This document shows positions 34,320 through 43,093 of a stretch of DNA of 64,000 bases, piece after piece. Below the pieces are notes generated by a model. The model searched no databases. It saw nothing but the letters and a program-made list of their open reading frames with translations, and was not told the origin of the DNA. Position numbers and translations under genes: made by a program. The stretch spans positions 62,001 through 126,000 of the forward strand of contig NZ_AVPU01000003.1 of assembly GCF_000768355.1 (NCBI RefSeq), written 5' to 3'. Source of the stretch: Lysobacter daejeonensis GH1-9 (GTDB lineage Bacteria; Pseudomonadota; Gammaproteobacteria; Xanthomonadales; Xanthomonadaceae). How positions within the stretch are numbered: position 1 is the first letter of the stretch; every line of letters starts with the position of its first letter.

Positions 34320-34324
34320 AAGGC

Positions 34325-36028
34325 TCAGCCGCCGCCTTGTGCGCGCTTGAACTCTTCGAGCATGGCCTGGCGCATCAGGAACTTCTGCACCTTGCCGGTC
34401 ACCGTCATCGGGAAGCTGTCCACGAAGCGGATGTAGCGGGGAATCTTGTAGTGCGCGATGCGCCCCTGGCAATAGGCGCGGATCTGGTCGGCATCGCAGG
34501 TGGCGCCGTCGGCAAGCCGGATCCACGCGCAGGCCTCCTCGCCGAACTTTGCGTCGGGCACGCCAAACACCTGTACATCTGCGATGGCGGGATGCGTGTA
34601 GAGAAACTCCTCTACCTCGCGTGGATAGATGTTCTCACCACCACGGATCAGCATGTCCTTGACGCGGCCGACGATCCGGCAATAGCCCTCGGCGTCGATG
34701 GTGGCCAGGTCACCGGTATGCATCCAGCCTTCCGCGTCGATTGCCTCGGCGGTTCGCGCAGGCTCTTCCCAGTAGCCTTGCATGACTGAGTAGCCGCGCG
34801 TGCACAGCTCACCGGTCACGCCGCGGGGTACGGTACGGCCTTCGGCGTCGACGATCTTGACCTCGACGTGCGGGTGCACGCGGCCGACGGAGTCCACCCG
34901 ACGGTCGAGTGGGTCGTCGGGAGTGGTCTGGAAACTGGCAGGGCTGGTCTCGGTCATGCCGTAGGTGATCGTGACCTCGGACATGTGCATCACCTCCACC
35001 ACGCGCTTCATCACCTCGATGGGACAGTTGGATCCCGCCATGATCCCGGTCCGCAACGAAGAGAGGTCAAACTCGGAAAAGCGCGGGTGCTCGAGCTCAG
35101 CAATGAACATCGTGGGCACGCCGTGCAGGCCGGTACAGCGCTCGTCCTGCACGGTCTGCAGCGTCACCAGTGGGTCGAAGCCTTCGCCGGGAATGACCAT
35201 GCAAGCTCCGTGCGTCACGCAGGCCAGGTTGCCCAACACCATGCCGAAGCAGTGGTAGAACGGCACGGGGATGCACAGCTTGTCCTGCTCGGTGAGGCGC
35301 ATTGCCTCGCCGATGAAGAAGCCGTTGTTGACGATGTTGCGGTGGGTGAGCGTGGCCCCCTTGGGGGCGCCGGTCGTGCCGGAGGTAAACTGGATGTTGA
35401 CCGCATCGTGTGGGGATAGCGTGGAGGCGACCGCGCGCATGCGGGCGAGTGCTGCCGCGTCGCCACACGTCGCGATCGCGCCGAACGCATGCGTGCCGGG
35501 AACCGCTTCGCCATCGCCCATGACCAGCACGTGCCGCAACTCGGGCAGCGCGGCGGCGTGCAGTTTGCCGGGGACGCACGTGTCCAGTTCGGGTGCCAGC
35601 TCACGCAGCATGCCAATGTAGTCCGAGGTCTTGAAACGCCTCGGCAGTACCAGCGCCTTGCAACCTACGTGGCGCAGCGCAAAGGCCAGCTCATGGGTGC
35701 GGTACGCCGGATTGATGTTCACCAGGATCAGGCCGGCGCGTGGGGCGGCGAACTGCATCAGCACCCATTCGGCGCGATTCAGCGACCAGATGCCAATACG
35801 GTCGCCGGGGGCCAGGCCGAGTGCCAGCAGACCCGCGGCCAGGCGATCCACGGCCGCGTCGAGGCCGGCGTAATCCATGCGCACGCACTGCGGCGGCACT
35901 ATGAGTGCAGGCTGCCCGGGCCACGTGCGGGCGACGCGGGCGAGCATGTCGCCCACGGTTTCCTCGATGAGCGGGACGGTGCGGTCACCGATGACGTGGC
36001 TGAGGCCGGGGTCGGGAAGCGAGGTCAT
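34325..36028 (-). CDS. AMP-binding acyl-CoA ligase
   Basis: Adenylate-forming enzyme of 567 residues that activates a carboxylic acid with ATP and transfers it to coenzyme A. Core motifs are [20 protein letters not shown]-like (A3, [11 protein letters not shown]), the A5 motif [10 protein letters not shown]7 [12 protein letters not shown]8 [20 protein letters not shown] and the catalytic Lys in [10 protein letters not shown]. The overall layout resembles medium- or branched-chain acyl-CoA synthetases of the FadD-like group; the substrate is not decided by sequence. The start at 36028 lacks a ribosome-binding site and has TATCCT six bases upstream. Confidence 0.92.
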   Translation of the reverse strand: MTSLPDPGLSHVIGDRTVPLIEETVGDMLARVARTWPGQPALIVPPQCVRMDYAGLDAAVDRLAAGLLALGLAPGDRIGIWSLNRAEWVLMQFAAPRAGLILVNINPAYRTHELAFALRHVGCKALVLPRRFKTSDYIGMLRELAPELDTCVPGKLHAAALPELRHVLVMGDGEAVPGTHAFGAIATCGDAAALARMRAVASTLSPHDAVNIQFTSGTTGAPKGATLTHRNIVNNGFFIGEAMRLTEQDKLCIPVPFYHCFGMVLGNLACVTHGACMVIPGEGFDPLVTLQTVQDERCTGLHGVPTMFIAELEHPRFSEFDLSSLRTGIMAGSNCPIEVMKRVVEVMHMSEVTITYGMTETSPASFQTTPDDPLDRRVDSVGRVHPHVEVKIVDAEGRTVPRGVTGELCTRGYSVMQGYWEEPARTAEAIDAEGWMHTGDLATIDAEGYCRIVGRVKDMLIRGGENIYPREVEEFLYTHPAIADVQVFGVPDAKFGEEACAWIRLADGATCDADQIRAYCQGRIAHYKIPRYIRFVDSFPMTVTGKVQKFLMRQAMLEEFKRAQGGG

Positions 36029-36034
36029 CCGCGC

Positions 36035-36040
36035 AGGATA
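36035..36040 (-). promoter_or_regulatory. -10 box TATCCT, six bases before the acyl-CoA ligase start
   Basis: TATCCT, then GCGCGG, then ATG, with no Shine-Dalgarno sequence in between. The distance fits a leaderless mRNA. Confidence 0.45.
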
Positions 36041-36137
36041 GCCGCGGCACGAGAACCGGCACGATGCGCCTTTGGTATCGGACGAGGGCAGCCACTGTCC
36101 AGGCGTGATCGGTGGGAGGCTTGACCGCCGCCGGAGT

Positions 36138-37214
36138 TCACTCCTGCCGCAGCATCTGCGGCGGGGCCTGATCCCCCGCGTTGTCGAAACGGGCGAGCGG
36201 CGTTTCGTCCGGGCAGCGCTGGTCGGGGAAACCGAACTGGCCCCGCAACGCACGACCGCAGTCCGCCATCGACTCGAACGCCGCACCGGGCTCCATGCAC
36301 TGGTTGTCGAAGGCGCGGCCAAACGCATCGCGCCGTCGGGCGAAATCCTCGCCGCACTTGCGCGCCACGCGGATCCGGTCAAGGTCTTCCTGCGCCGCGT
36401 TGGTGCCCGACAACCCGTACTGGCGCAGTTCCGCGGTAGTGAGCAGAAGCAGGTTGCGTGCCGGGATGGTCATCATGCGGTCCGCGAGGTGCGCCGCCAC
36501 GCCATTGCGCGAGAGGTAGTCACGCAACTGCTGGGTGATGTCGCGCAGTTCGTCGTTGAGTTCCGCGCGCGTGGTGGCGGTGGACTTCAACCGCATCAGC
36601 CGATGGATGCCCACCTTGCCGGTGATGGAGCGGGTATCGCCGGCCGCCAGCACCAATACGCAGGCGCTGTGGCACAGCGACCTGTTGCGCACCCAGATCG
36701 ACCAGCCCGACTCTGCGATCTGGTCGCCCACGCGGATCGCTTCTTCGACCTGTCCGCCGACCGAGTCGATGTCGAGCACGCGATTCCGGATCTCCATGCG
36801 GTCGGCAATCTCGGTAACGCGGGCCATCAAGGCCGTGAAGCCGGCGTCGATCTTGCCTTCATAGCGCAGCCGGACCATACCAGCTTCGCGACAGTCGGAC
36901 AGCCTGTCGACCAGGTTGAAGAACTCCAACGCGCCAATGCGATCGCCGTCGCCCTCGCGATCGTAGTCGTAATGGCAACTCACCCGCGCGGTACCGCTGT
37001 CGAGCGTGGCCGGGGGCCAGTAGGTGAAGTCCGGGGTGGCTGGCGGCGTGGGTGCGCGCACCCGGGCGATGGCCGTCATGCTGCGATCTTCGCCCAAGGT
37101 AACCACGGGCGGCGCGCCATCGGTGGCATCCGACGTCGGTGTCTCATCCGAGCACCCGCCGAGGGCGGCGATGAACGCCGACACCAGGATTGGCAGGAGC
37201 CAAGGTTTCGTCAT
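36138..37214 (-). CDS. ClpP/crotonase-fold lipoprotein (COG3904-like)
   Basis: Lipid-anchored periplasmic protein of 358 residues with a ClpP-like fold. The signal peptide ends [12 protein letters not shown] (lipobox). The core has [20 protein letters not shown], which matches the GG-containing oxyanion loop of ClpP/SppA-type proteins. It also has [15 protein letters not shown], where the Ser is at the nucleophile position, and [13 protein letters not shown], where the His is a candidate base. Four more cysteines occur, including RKCGEDF and ADCGRAL, likely disulfide-bonded. Whether it is an active protease is not known. The shared upstream region with the divergent MFS gene is A+T-rich. Confidence 0.72.
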   Translation of the reverse strand: MTKPWLLPILVSAFIAALGGCSDETPTSDATDGAPPVVTLGEDRSMTAIARVRAPTPPATPDFTYWPPATLDSGTARVSCHYDYDREGDGDRIGALEFFNLVDRLSDCREAGMVRLRYEGKIDAGFTALMARVTEIADRMEIRNRVLDIDSVGGQVEEAIRVGDQIAESGWSIWVRNRSLCHSACVLVLAAGDTRSITGKVGIHRLMRLKSTATTRAELNDELRDITQQLRDYLSRNGVAAHLADRMMTIPARNLLLLTTAELRQYGLSGTNAAQEDLDRIRVARKCGEDFARRRDAFGRAFDNQCMEPGAAFESMADCGRALRGQFGFPDQRCPDETPLARFDNAGDQAPPQMLRQE

Positions 37215-37244
37215 GGAACGCGGCAGGCAGGTTCGTGGGTCAGG

Positions 37245-37265
37245 ACCATTATTCTCTATTAAACG
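37245..37265. promoter_or_regulatory. A+T-rich divergent promoter region
   Basis: The stretch ACCATTATTCTCTATTAAAC is strongly A+T-rich in an otherwise G+C-rich 176-base gap between the ClpP-fold lipoprotein and MFS genes. It contains candidate -10 boxes in both directions, TATTAA on plus and AATAAT on minus. I cannot define -35 boxes. Confidence 0.35.
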
Positions 37266-37390
37266 CCCTTAACGCATGCCTTCAGGACGCGCTGTCCCCG
37301 GTTCATCACCGCCGCTGGATAAGATGGAGCGGGTCTTCTCCCGGGTGGCCACGTTTGACAACCTCGACCTCCGTTCAGTCGCCACCAGCG

Positions 37391-38557
37391 ATGCCCCGCG
37401 CGATCGTGGCGCTGGGGTTCGTGAGCCTGTTCACCGACATGGGGTCGGAGGTCGTTCACAGCCTGTTGCCAGTGCTGTTGGCCGGCAGCCTGGGGGCCAG
37501 CGCGCTGGTGATCGGCTTGATAGAAGGCGCTGCCGAGGCCCTGGTGTTGGTCACCAAGGTGTTTTCCGGCTATCTCAGTGACGCGGTTGGGCGCCGCAAG
37601 CCTCTGGTCCTGCTGGGCTACGGCTTGGCGGCGGCGGTGAAGCCGCTGTTTCCGCTGGCCGATTCGGTGGCCACCGTGACGGCGGCGCGTCTGCTCGACC
37701 GGTTCGGCAAGGGTATCCGTGGGGCGCCGCGCGATGCGCTGGTGAGCGACCTGACGCCGCGCGAGATCCGTGGAGCGGCCTTCGGCCTGCGCCAATCGAT
37801 GGACACCGTGGGGGCGTTTGCCGGGCCATTGCTGGCGGTGGGGCTGATGCACGCTTTCGCCAATGATATCCAGACCGTGCTGTGGTTCGCGGTGGTGCCC
37901 GGGGCGGTGGCGGTGCTGTTGCTTCTGAAGGTGCCCGAGCCGGCCGATGCGGTGCGCAAGCCCGCGCGCCTGCCACTGAACCGGGAAGGGTTGTCGCATC
38001 TGGGGCGGCCGTTCTGGTGGTTGGTGGTGCTTGGGCTGGCGGTGGCCCTGGCCCGGTTCAGCGAGGCGTTCCTGGTGCTGCGGGCCACCGATCGCGGCCT
38101 GCCCGTGGCATGGGTGCCGATGGTGCTGGTGGTGATGAGCGCCGTGTACGCACTCACCGCCTATCCGGCCGGCTACCTGTCGGACCGCATGGCGCGCTCG
38201 ACCTTGCTGGCATTGGGCATGGGTGTGCTGGTGCTGGCGGATGTCGCGCTGGCGGCATCGGATGGACTGGGCCTGTTGTTCGGCGGCATTGCCCTGTGGG
38301 GCCTGCACATGGGCCTGACGCAGGGCATCCTCGCCAGCCTGGTGGCGGACGTGGCGCCGGAGGCGTATCGCGGCACGGCGTTTGGCGTGTTCAACCTGGT
38401 GTCGGGCGCCGGCCTGCTGGTGGCGAGTGCGGCGGCCGGCTGGTTGTGGGATCGCCAAGGCCCGCCCGCGGCATTCTGGATGGGGGCCGTGGTGTCCGGC
38501 GTCGCCGCCCTGGCCACCCCATGGCTGGCCCGCGCCATGAAACCGTCATCTGCCTGA
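37391..38557 (+). CDS. MFS transporter
   Basis: Major facilitator superfamily transporter of about 388 residues with twelve predicted helices. The cytoplasmic loop between helices 2 and 3 has GYLSDAVGRRKPLVLLGYGL, the family's signature A. The region after helix 4 has RLLDRFGKGIRGAPRDALVS, and the second-half loop is GYLSDRMARSTLLALG. The KGIRGAPRDAL element is characteristic of a group of uncharacterised bacterial MFS proteins often seen in Xanthomonadaceae; the substrate is unknown. The ATG at 37391 lacks a good ribosome-binding site and a TTG at 37355 is an alternative. A GT4 glycosyltransferase gene starts 16 bases after its stop. Confidence 0.85.
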   Translation: MPRAIVALGFVSLFTDMGSEVVHSLLPVLLAGSLGASALVIGLIEGAAEALVLVTKVFSGYLSDAVGRRKPLVLLGYGLAAAVKPLFPLADSVATVTAARLLDRFGKGIRGAPRDALVSDLTPREIRGAAFGLRQSMDTVGAFAGPLLAVGLMHAFANDIQTVLWFAVVPGAVAVLLLLKVPEPADAVRKPARLPLNREGLSHLGRPFWWLVVLGLAVALARFSEAFLVLRATDRGLPVAWVPMVLVVMSAVYALTAYPAGYLSDRMARSTLLALGMGVLVLADVALAASDGLGLLFGGIALWGLHMGLTQGILASLVADVAPEAYRGTAFGVFNLVSGAGLLVASAAAGWLWDRQGPPAAFWMGAVVSGVAALATPWLARAMKPSSA

Positions 38558-38573
38558 CCTAGCGTGCATCGGG

Positions 38574-39758
38574 ATGAACATCCTGATGCTGTCCGACGTC
38601 TATTTTCCCCGTGTCAACGGCGTTTCCACGTCGATCCGCACGTTTGCGCGGTCGCTGGCCCAGATGGGCCATGCGGTGACGCTGGTGGTGCCCGATTACG
38701 GGCCGGAAAGCGGACAGGCGCAGCACGACGAGGGCGCCTTCGAGGTGATCCGGCTGCCCGCGCGGGTGATCTTCTTCGATCCCGAGGACCGCCTGATCAA
38801 GGGTAGTGCACTGGCAGCCGTGACCCGAACGCTGGCCGCGCGCGACTGGGACGTGATCCACGTGCACACGCCGTTCCGCGCCCATCAGTTGGGCGTCCGG
38901 CTGGCGGCGTTGACGGGCACGCCGACGGTGGAGACGTACCACACCTATTTCGAGGAGTACGTGGGCCACTACTTACCCTGGCTGCCTGCAGGACTGACGC
39001 GCTGGTTGGCGCGACGTGTCTCCCGCCATCTGTGTCATGGGGTGGATCACCTGATCGTGCCCAGCGCACAGATGGCCGAGGTACTGGACCGCTACGGTGT
39101 GCGCACGCCATGGACGGTGATTCCCACGGGTATCGATCTGGCCGAGTTTTCCGGTGGCGATGGCGCGCGATTCCGCGACATGCATGGTATTGGGGCCGAT
39201 GCGCCGACGATGGTGACCGTGAGCCGGTTGTCGCTGGAGAAGAACATCGCGTTCCTGCTGCGGGTGGCAAAGCGTCTGTTGCCCAGATTTCCCGCGCTCC
39301 AGTTTCTGATAGCAGGCGAGGGGCCCGATGCCGTGAGGTTGCGGCAATTGGTCGCCAGTTTGGGCCTGCAGAACAACGTCCGGTTCTTCGGCAACCTCGA
39401 CCGGCGCAGCACCCTGTTGGATGCCTACAGCGCCGGCGACGTGTTCGTGTTCGCCTCGCCTACCGAAACGCAGGGGCTGGTGCTGATCGAGGCGATGGCG
39501 ATGGGCACGCCGATCGTGTCCACAGCGGTGATGGGCACGGCCACCGTGCTGCGCGACGCCCGCAGCGCTCGGATCAGCTCGGAAGACGAATCGGTCTTCG
39601 CCGGGCACGTCGCGCTGTTGCTGGATTCGGTCGAGGACCGTCGGGCACTGGCGGAGGCCGGCCCCATGGATGCGCGCGCCTGGAGCACCGAGGTGTTGAT
39701 GGGGCGCGCGGTGGATCTGTATGCGTCGTTGTTGCGGCCGTCGCCCGCATTGGCGTGA
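38574..39758 (+). CDS. GT4-family glycosyltransferase
   Basis: GT-B-fold retaining glycosyltransferase of 394 residues that transfers sugar from a nucleotide donor. The N-terminal acceptor domain begins MNILMLSDVYFPRVNGVSTS, a start typical of diacylglycerol or sulfoquinovosyl/mannosyl transferases of this family. HVHTPFRAHQLGVRLA and VETYHTYFEEYVGHYLPWLP follow. The donor domain has TVSRLSLEKNI, FLIAGEGPD and the E-x7-E motif ETQGLVLIEAMAMGTPIV. The SDVYFPRVNG and TYHTYFEEY features favour a membrane-lipid or surface-glycan acceptor (inference). It follows the MFS gene closely and ends in an elaborate terminator. Confidence 0.9.
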   Translation: MNILMLSDVYFPRVNGVSTSIRTFARSLAQMGHAVTLVVPDYGPESGQAQHDEGAFEVIRLPARVIFFDPEDRLIKGSALAAVTRTLAARDWDVIHVHTPFRAHQLGVRLAALTGTPTVETYHTYFEEYVGHYLPWLPAGLTRWLARRVSRHLCHGVDHLIVPSAQMAEVLDRYGVRTPWTVIPTGIDLAEFSGGDGARFRDMHGIGADAPTMVTVSRLSLEKNIAFLLRVAKRLLPRFPALQFLIAGEGPDAVRLRQLVASLGLQNNVRFFGNLDRRSTLLDAYSAGDVFVFASPTETQGLVLIEAMAMGTPIVSTAVMGTATVLRDARSARISSEDESVFAGHVALLLDSVEDRRALAEAGPMDARAWSTEVLMGRAVDLYASLLRPSPALA

Positions 39759-39828
39759 GCGGACATCCCCCGTACGGGGGACGGGGAAATCGTCCGGTGT
39801 TGGCCTCCCCGACGCGTTGGCATAACTG

Positions 39829-39902
39829 AAGACGACCGGCTGAAGCCGCAGTGCCCCTCCTCCTCCCCCTCGGCACGCGCTTCCGCCGGCGTCTTTTTTT
39901 TT
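39829..39902 (+). terminator. Long multi-segment hairpin terminator
   Basis: Four successive paired blocks fold one hairpin: AAGACG/CGTCTT, CCGGC/GCCGG, GAAGC/GCTTC and GTGCC/GGCAC. They are separated by small bulges and capped by a pyrimidine-rich loop (CCTCCTCCTCCCCCTC). About 21 base pairs end directly in a T tract at 39894-39902. It stands about 70 bases after the glycosyltransferase stop. The elaborate form also fits the 3' end of a small RNA. Confidence 0.75.
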
Positions 39903-40015
39903 GATGCGCGAGCCAGGAGCCCCGGTTATCGTGGCGGCATCCGGCCCGGGGAGGGACGCCTGCGGGGCATGGCAGGGGTCCGTGGGCGCGGGGCCCACCC
40001 ACCGACACCGTCCAC

Positions 40016-41287
40016 ATGACTCCAGCCAAGCAGGGAAACTCGCCGGCGCGCGTACTGTTCGCCAGCCTCATCGGCACCACCATCGAGTTCTTCGATTTCT
40101 ATATCTACGCGACGGCTGCCGTCCTCGTGTTCCCGAAGCTGTTCTTTCCGGCCGGGGATCCGGCTACCGCGACGCTGCAGTCGCTGGCGACGTTCGCGCT
40201 GGCGTTTTTCGCGCGGCCCATCGGCTCGGCGGTGTTCGGTCACTTTGGCGACCGCGTCGGGCGCAAAGCCACGCTGGTCGCGGCGCTGCTGACGATGGGC
40301 CTGTCCACCGTGGCGATTGGCCTGTTGCCCACCTATACCAGCATCGGCCTGGTCGCGCCGGCACTGCTTGCGCTGTGCCGATTTGGCCAGGGCCTGGGAC
40401 TGGGTGGCGAGTGGGGCGGGGCGGTGCTGTTGGCCACCGAGAACGCGCCGCCGGGCAAGCGCGCCTGGTACGGGATGTTTCCGCAGTTGGGGGCGCCGCT
40501 GGGATTCTTCCTTGCCACCGGCATTTTCCTGCTGCTGACCGAAGTGATGAACGACGCGCAGTTCTTCGCATGGGGCTGGCGCATTCCCTTCGTGGGCAGC
40601 GCGGTGCTGGTGTTCATCGGACTGTGGATCCGCCTGCGGTTGACCGAGACGCCGGACTTCCAACGCGTGCTGGACCGCGAGGAGCGGGTGCGATTGCCGA
40701 TGCTGACGGTGCTGGGCAGGCATCCACGCGCCCTGCTGGCCGGCACGTTTGGCGCGCTGGCAACCTTCGTGCTGTTCTACCTGATGACGGTATTCGCACT
40801 GAGCTGGGGCACCTCGCAGTTGGGGTATACGCGCGAGCAGTTCCTGTGGCTGCAGATGGTGGGCGTTGTGTGCTTTGCCCTGACCATTCCGTTGTCCGCG
40901 CTGTACGCGGACCGGGTGGGCGCGCGCCGGGCCATGATGCTCGCGACCGTGGCGATCCTGGCCTTCGGGCTGGCATTCGCCCCGCTGTTCGTCGCCGGTA
41001 GCGCGTGGAGCACGTTGCTGTTCCTGTCGCTGGGACTGGCCTTGATGGGGCTGACCTACGGCCCTGTGGGCACGATCCTGGCGGAGATGTTTCCGGCATC
41101 GGTGCGGTACACGGGCGCTTCGCTGGCGTTCAACCTGGCCGGCATCTTCGGCGCCTCGCTGGCGCCGTACATTGCGACCTGGCTGGCGGGTCGTTATGGA
41201 TTGGCGTCGGTGGGGCTGTATCTCGTTGCCGCGTCCGTGCTCACGCTGCTCGCGCTGTGGGCCGTGCGTCCGGCGCGGGACGCCTGA
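40016..41287 (+). CDS. MFS metabolite:H+ symporter (MHS/ProP-ShiA type)
   Basis: Major facilitator of 423 residues in the metabolite/H+ symporter branch. The family start TTIEFFDFYIYATAAVLVFP, signature A as FGHFGDRVGRKATLVAALL, and the RFGQGLGLGGEWGGAVLLATE segment in helices 4-5 are all present; the last is diagnostic of the MHS group, which includes ShiA, ProP and dicarboxylate carriers. Substrate is not predictable, with organic acids or compatible solutes most likely. A short DUF998 gene begins ten bases after the stop, so the two may be co-transcribed. Confidence 0.9.
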   Translation: MTPAKQGNSPARVLFASLIGTTIEFFDFYIYATAAVLVFPKLFFPAGDPATATLQSLATFALAFFARPIGSAVFGHFGDRVGRKATLVAALLTMGLSTVAIGLLPTYTSIGLVAPALLALCRFGQGLGLGGEWGGAVLLATENAPPGKRAWYGMFPQLGAPLGFFLATGIFLLLTEVMNDAQFFAWGWRIPFVGSAVLVFIGLWIRLRLTETPDFQRVLDREERVRLPMLTVLGRHPRALLAGTFGALATFVLFYLMTVFALSWGTSQLGYTREQFLWLQMVGVVCFALTIPLSALYADRVGARRAMMLATVAILAFGLAFAPLFVAGSAWSTLLFLSLGLALMGLTYGPVGTILAEMFPASVRYTGASLAFNLAGIFGASLAPYIATWLAGRYGLASVGLYLVAASVLTLLALWAVRPARDA

Positions 41288-41297
41288 GGTGGGAGCG

Positions 41298-41945
41298 ATG
41301 TCGAAGCTGCTGGCGCCGCGCTGGGCCGGCAGCGTCGCGCAGGCCGGAACCGCGGTTTTCGCGGTGGCTTGCGTCGCGTGGCAGTTCCTGCGGCCCGATC
41401 TGGACTGGGCCGCTGCACCGATGAGCTTCTACCTGCTGGGGCCGACTGGCTGGGGCCTGCAGATGGCGTACGTGGCCCTGGCCGTGGCGATATTGACGCT
41501 GGCTGTGGGCTATTACCGGCACCTGCCTCGAAACGCGCGAAGCGCGGCGCCTGGGCTGCTGTTCGCGGTTGGGGCCGTGGCCTTGGTGGTGACCGCGCTG
41601 GCCCGGAGCAACATCCCGCATGCCCCGCCAACGCTGGAGGGTTGGGTCCACGGAACCGCGGCCAACACGGCGTTCCTGACGGTCACCACGGCGATGCTGC
41701 TGCAGTCGTGGTGGATGCGAGGGCTCCGCGGGCCGGCACGCCGGTGGAAGGTCGCCTTGGGGCTGGCCTCGGTGTGCTTCGCGGCGCTCTGGCTTCACGT
41801 GCTATGGCGCGACCTTCCCCGTGGCGCGGGGCAGAAGGCCCTGATTGCGCTGATCGTGGGCTGGTTGGGCTTGTCGGCACATTGGCTGCGGCGTGCGGAA
41901 GATGGTGGATCGAGCGAGTGCGAGCCCGGCGCGGGCGCGAAGTAG
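41298..41945 (+). CDS. DUF998 family membrane protein
   Basis: Integral membrane protein of 215 residues with six predicted helices, for example AGTAVFAVACVAWQFLRP, MAYVALAVAILTLAVGYY and LLFAVGAVALVVTALARSN. The conserved AMSFYLLGPTGWGLQ-like segment (PMSFYLLGPTGWGLQ) after helix 1 and the THEGWVHG-like element TLEGWVHGTAANTAF identify DUF998. Function is unknown. GAGG lies eight bases before the ATG at 41298. It is placed directly after the MHS transporter gene. Confidence 0.8.
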   Translation: MSKLLAPRWAGSVAQAGTAVFAVACVAWQFLRPDLDWAAAPMSFYLLGPTGWGLQMAYVALAVAILTLAVGYYRHLPRNARSAAPGLLFAVGAVALVVTALARSNIPHAPPTLEGWVHGTAANTAFLTVTTAMLLQSWWMRGLRGPARRWKVALGLASVCFAALWLHVLWRDLPRGAGQKALIALIVGWLGLSAHWLRRAEDGGSSECEPGAGAK

Positions 41946-41981
41946 GCGCCCCCGCCGCCGCTCCCCGTGGCCCCGACGGCG

Positions 41982-41987
41982 TAAAAT
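41982..41987 (+). promoter_or_regulatory. -10 box TAAAAT, six bases before trhO
   Basis: TAAAAT, then GCGCCG, then the trhO ATG. The flanking DNA is almost pure G+C, so the A-rich box stands out. It implies a leaderless trhO-ridA transcript. Confidence 0.55.
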
Positions 41988-41993
41988 GCGCCG

Positions 41994-42752
41994 ATGATCG
42001 TCAATATCGCCGCATATCATTTCGTAGCCGTGGATGACCCCGCGGCGTTGGTCGCAACTGTTCGCGGCTGGGCCGAAGAGGGCGAGTTGCTTGGCACCGT
42101 GCTGGTGGCCGGCGAGGGCGTCAACATCTTCCTTGCGGGCCACGCGGAGGCCATCGAGTCGTTCCTGGCACGCCTGCGCGGCGACGCCCGCTTCGCCGAC
42201 ATCCTGGTCAAGTACAGCCACAGCGCCGCGCAGCCGTTCGCGCGCCTGAAGGTCAAGCTCAAGCGCGAAATCATCGCCTTCCGCCGGGAGGATGCCTCAC
42301 CGCTGGTGGGACGTGCCCCGACGGTGACGCCGCAAACGCTGACCCGCTGGCTTGAGCAGGGCCACGACGATGCCGGACGCCGCGTGGTCATGCTCGACAC
42401 CCGCAACCGCGAGGAGTTCGGCTTTGGTACGTTCGACGGGGCGCTGACGCTGCCCATCGACAACTTCACCGACCTGCCGGAGGCGCTGGCGCCGCACCGT
42501 GATGCGCTGCGCGATGCCACAGTGGTCAGTTTCTGCACCGGCGGCATCCGCTGCGAGAAGGCGGCGCTGTGGATGCGCGCCGACGGCATGGACAACGTGC
42601 TGCAGCTGGACGGTGGCATCCTCGGCTACTTTGAACAGGTGGGCGGTGCCCACTACGACGGGCGCTGCTTCGTTTTCGACGAACGGGTGGCGCTGGATCC
42701 GCAACTGCAGCCGCTGGCGGATGCAGGCCAACCTTTTGGAGTTGTCCCATGA
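41994..42752 (+). CDS. trhO: tRNA uridine(34) hydroxylase TrhO (rhodanese family)
   Basis: Rhodanese-domain enzyme of 252 residues that, by homology to E. coli YceA/TrhO, makes 5-hydroxyuridine at the wobble position of tRNAs. An N-terminal acylphosphatase-like domain (about 1-95, GTVLVAGEGVNIFLAGHAEA) is followed by a rhodanese domain with MLDTRNREEFGFGTFDGAL. The active-site loop FCTGGIRCEKAALWM has the nucleophile Cys at residue 181. It is shorter than E. coli TrhO because the C-terminal zinc-like extension is missing, which is common in this group. The stop overlaps the ridA-family start by four bases. Confidence 0.88.
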   Translation: MIVNIAAYHFVAVDDPAALVATVRGWAEEGELLGTVLVAGEGVNIFLAGHAEAIESFLARLRGDARFADILVKYSHSAAQPFARLKVKLKREIIAFRREDASPLVGRAPTVTPQTLTRWLEQGHDDAGRRVVMLDTRNREEFGFGTFDGALTLPIDNFTDLPEALAPHRDALRDATVVSFCTGGIRCEKAALWMRADGMDNVLQLDGGILGYFEQVGGAHYDGRCFVFDERVALDPQLQPLADAGQPFGVVP

Positions 42753-43093
42753 TCCAACGCATCGATGCCGGCCACCGCATGTCCGAGGCCGTGGTCCACA
42801 ACGGCGTGGCCTACCTGGCCGGGCAGATTCCCGAGGACACCACCCAGGACATCGAAGGCCAGACCCGTCAGGTCCTGGCGGAGATCGATGCGCTGCTGGC
42901 CAAGGCTGGCAGCGACAAGACCCGCCTGCTGCGCGCCGAGATATTCCTGCGCGACATGGCGGACTTTGCCGGCATGAACCGCGCCTGGGATGCGTGGGTG
43001 GTGCCCGGCCAGGCGCCGGCCCGTGCCACGGTGCAGGCGCACCTGGCCGACGCGGCGTGGAAGGTGGAGATCGTGGTTACCGCGGCCGTTTGA
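42749..43093 (+). CDS. RidA/YjgF family protein
   Basis: Small trimeric deaminase-fold protein of 114 residues. It matches the RidA family in GVAYLAGQIPEDTTQDIEGQ, RLLRAEIFLRDMADFAGMN and the conserved ARATVQAHLADAAWKVEIVV end. The catalytic Arg of true RidA (PxRxxV) corresponds here to PARATVQA, so imine or enamine hydrolysis is plausible. The sequence is nearer to the YoaB-like subgroup than to canonical RidA. The ATG overlaps the trhO stop, coupling the two genes. Its last 17 bases overlap the end of the convergent HI0933-type flavoprotein gene. Confidence 0.85.
   Translation: MIQRIDAGHRMSEAVVHNGVAYLAGQIPEDTTQDIEGQTRQVLAEIDALLAKAGSDKTRLLRAEIFLRDMADFAGMNRAWDAWVVPGQAPARATVQAHLADAAWKVEIVVTAAV

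Noticed and set aside
39766-39781. 16-base perfect palindrome TCCCCCGTACGGGGGA after the glycosyltransferase gene, as terminator
   Set aside because: It has no loop and no T tract; the long hairpin 50 bases further is the better terminator. It could still be a protein site.
41382-42037. Alternative overlapping frame across the DUF998 gene and the trhO start
   Set aside because: Arg/Gly/Ala-rich translation without domains, overlapping two better supported genes.
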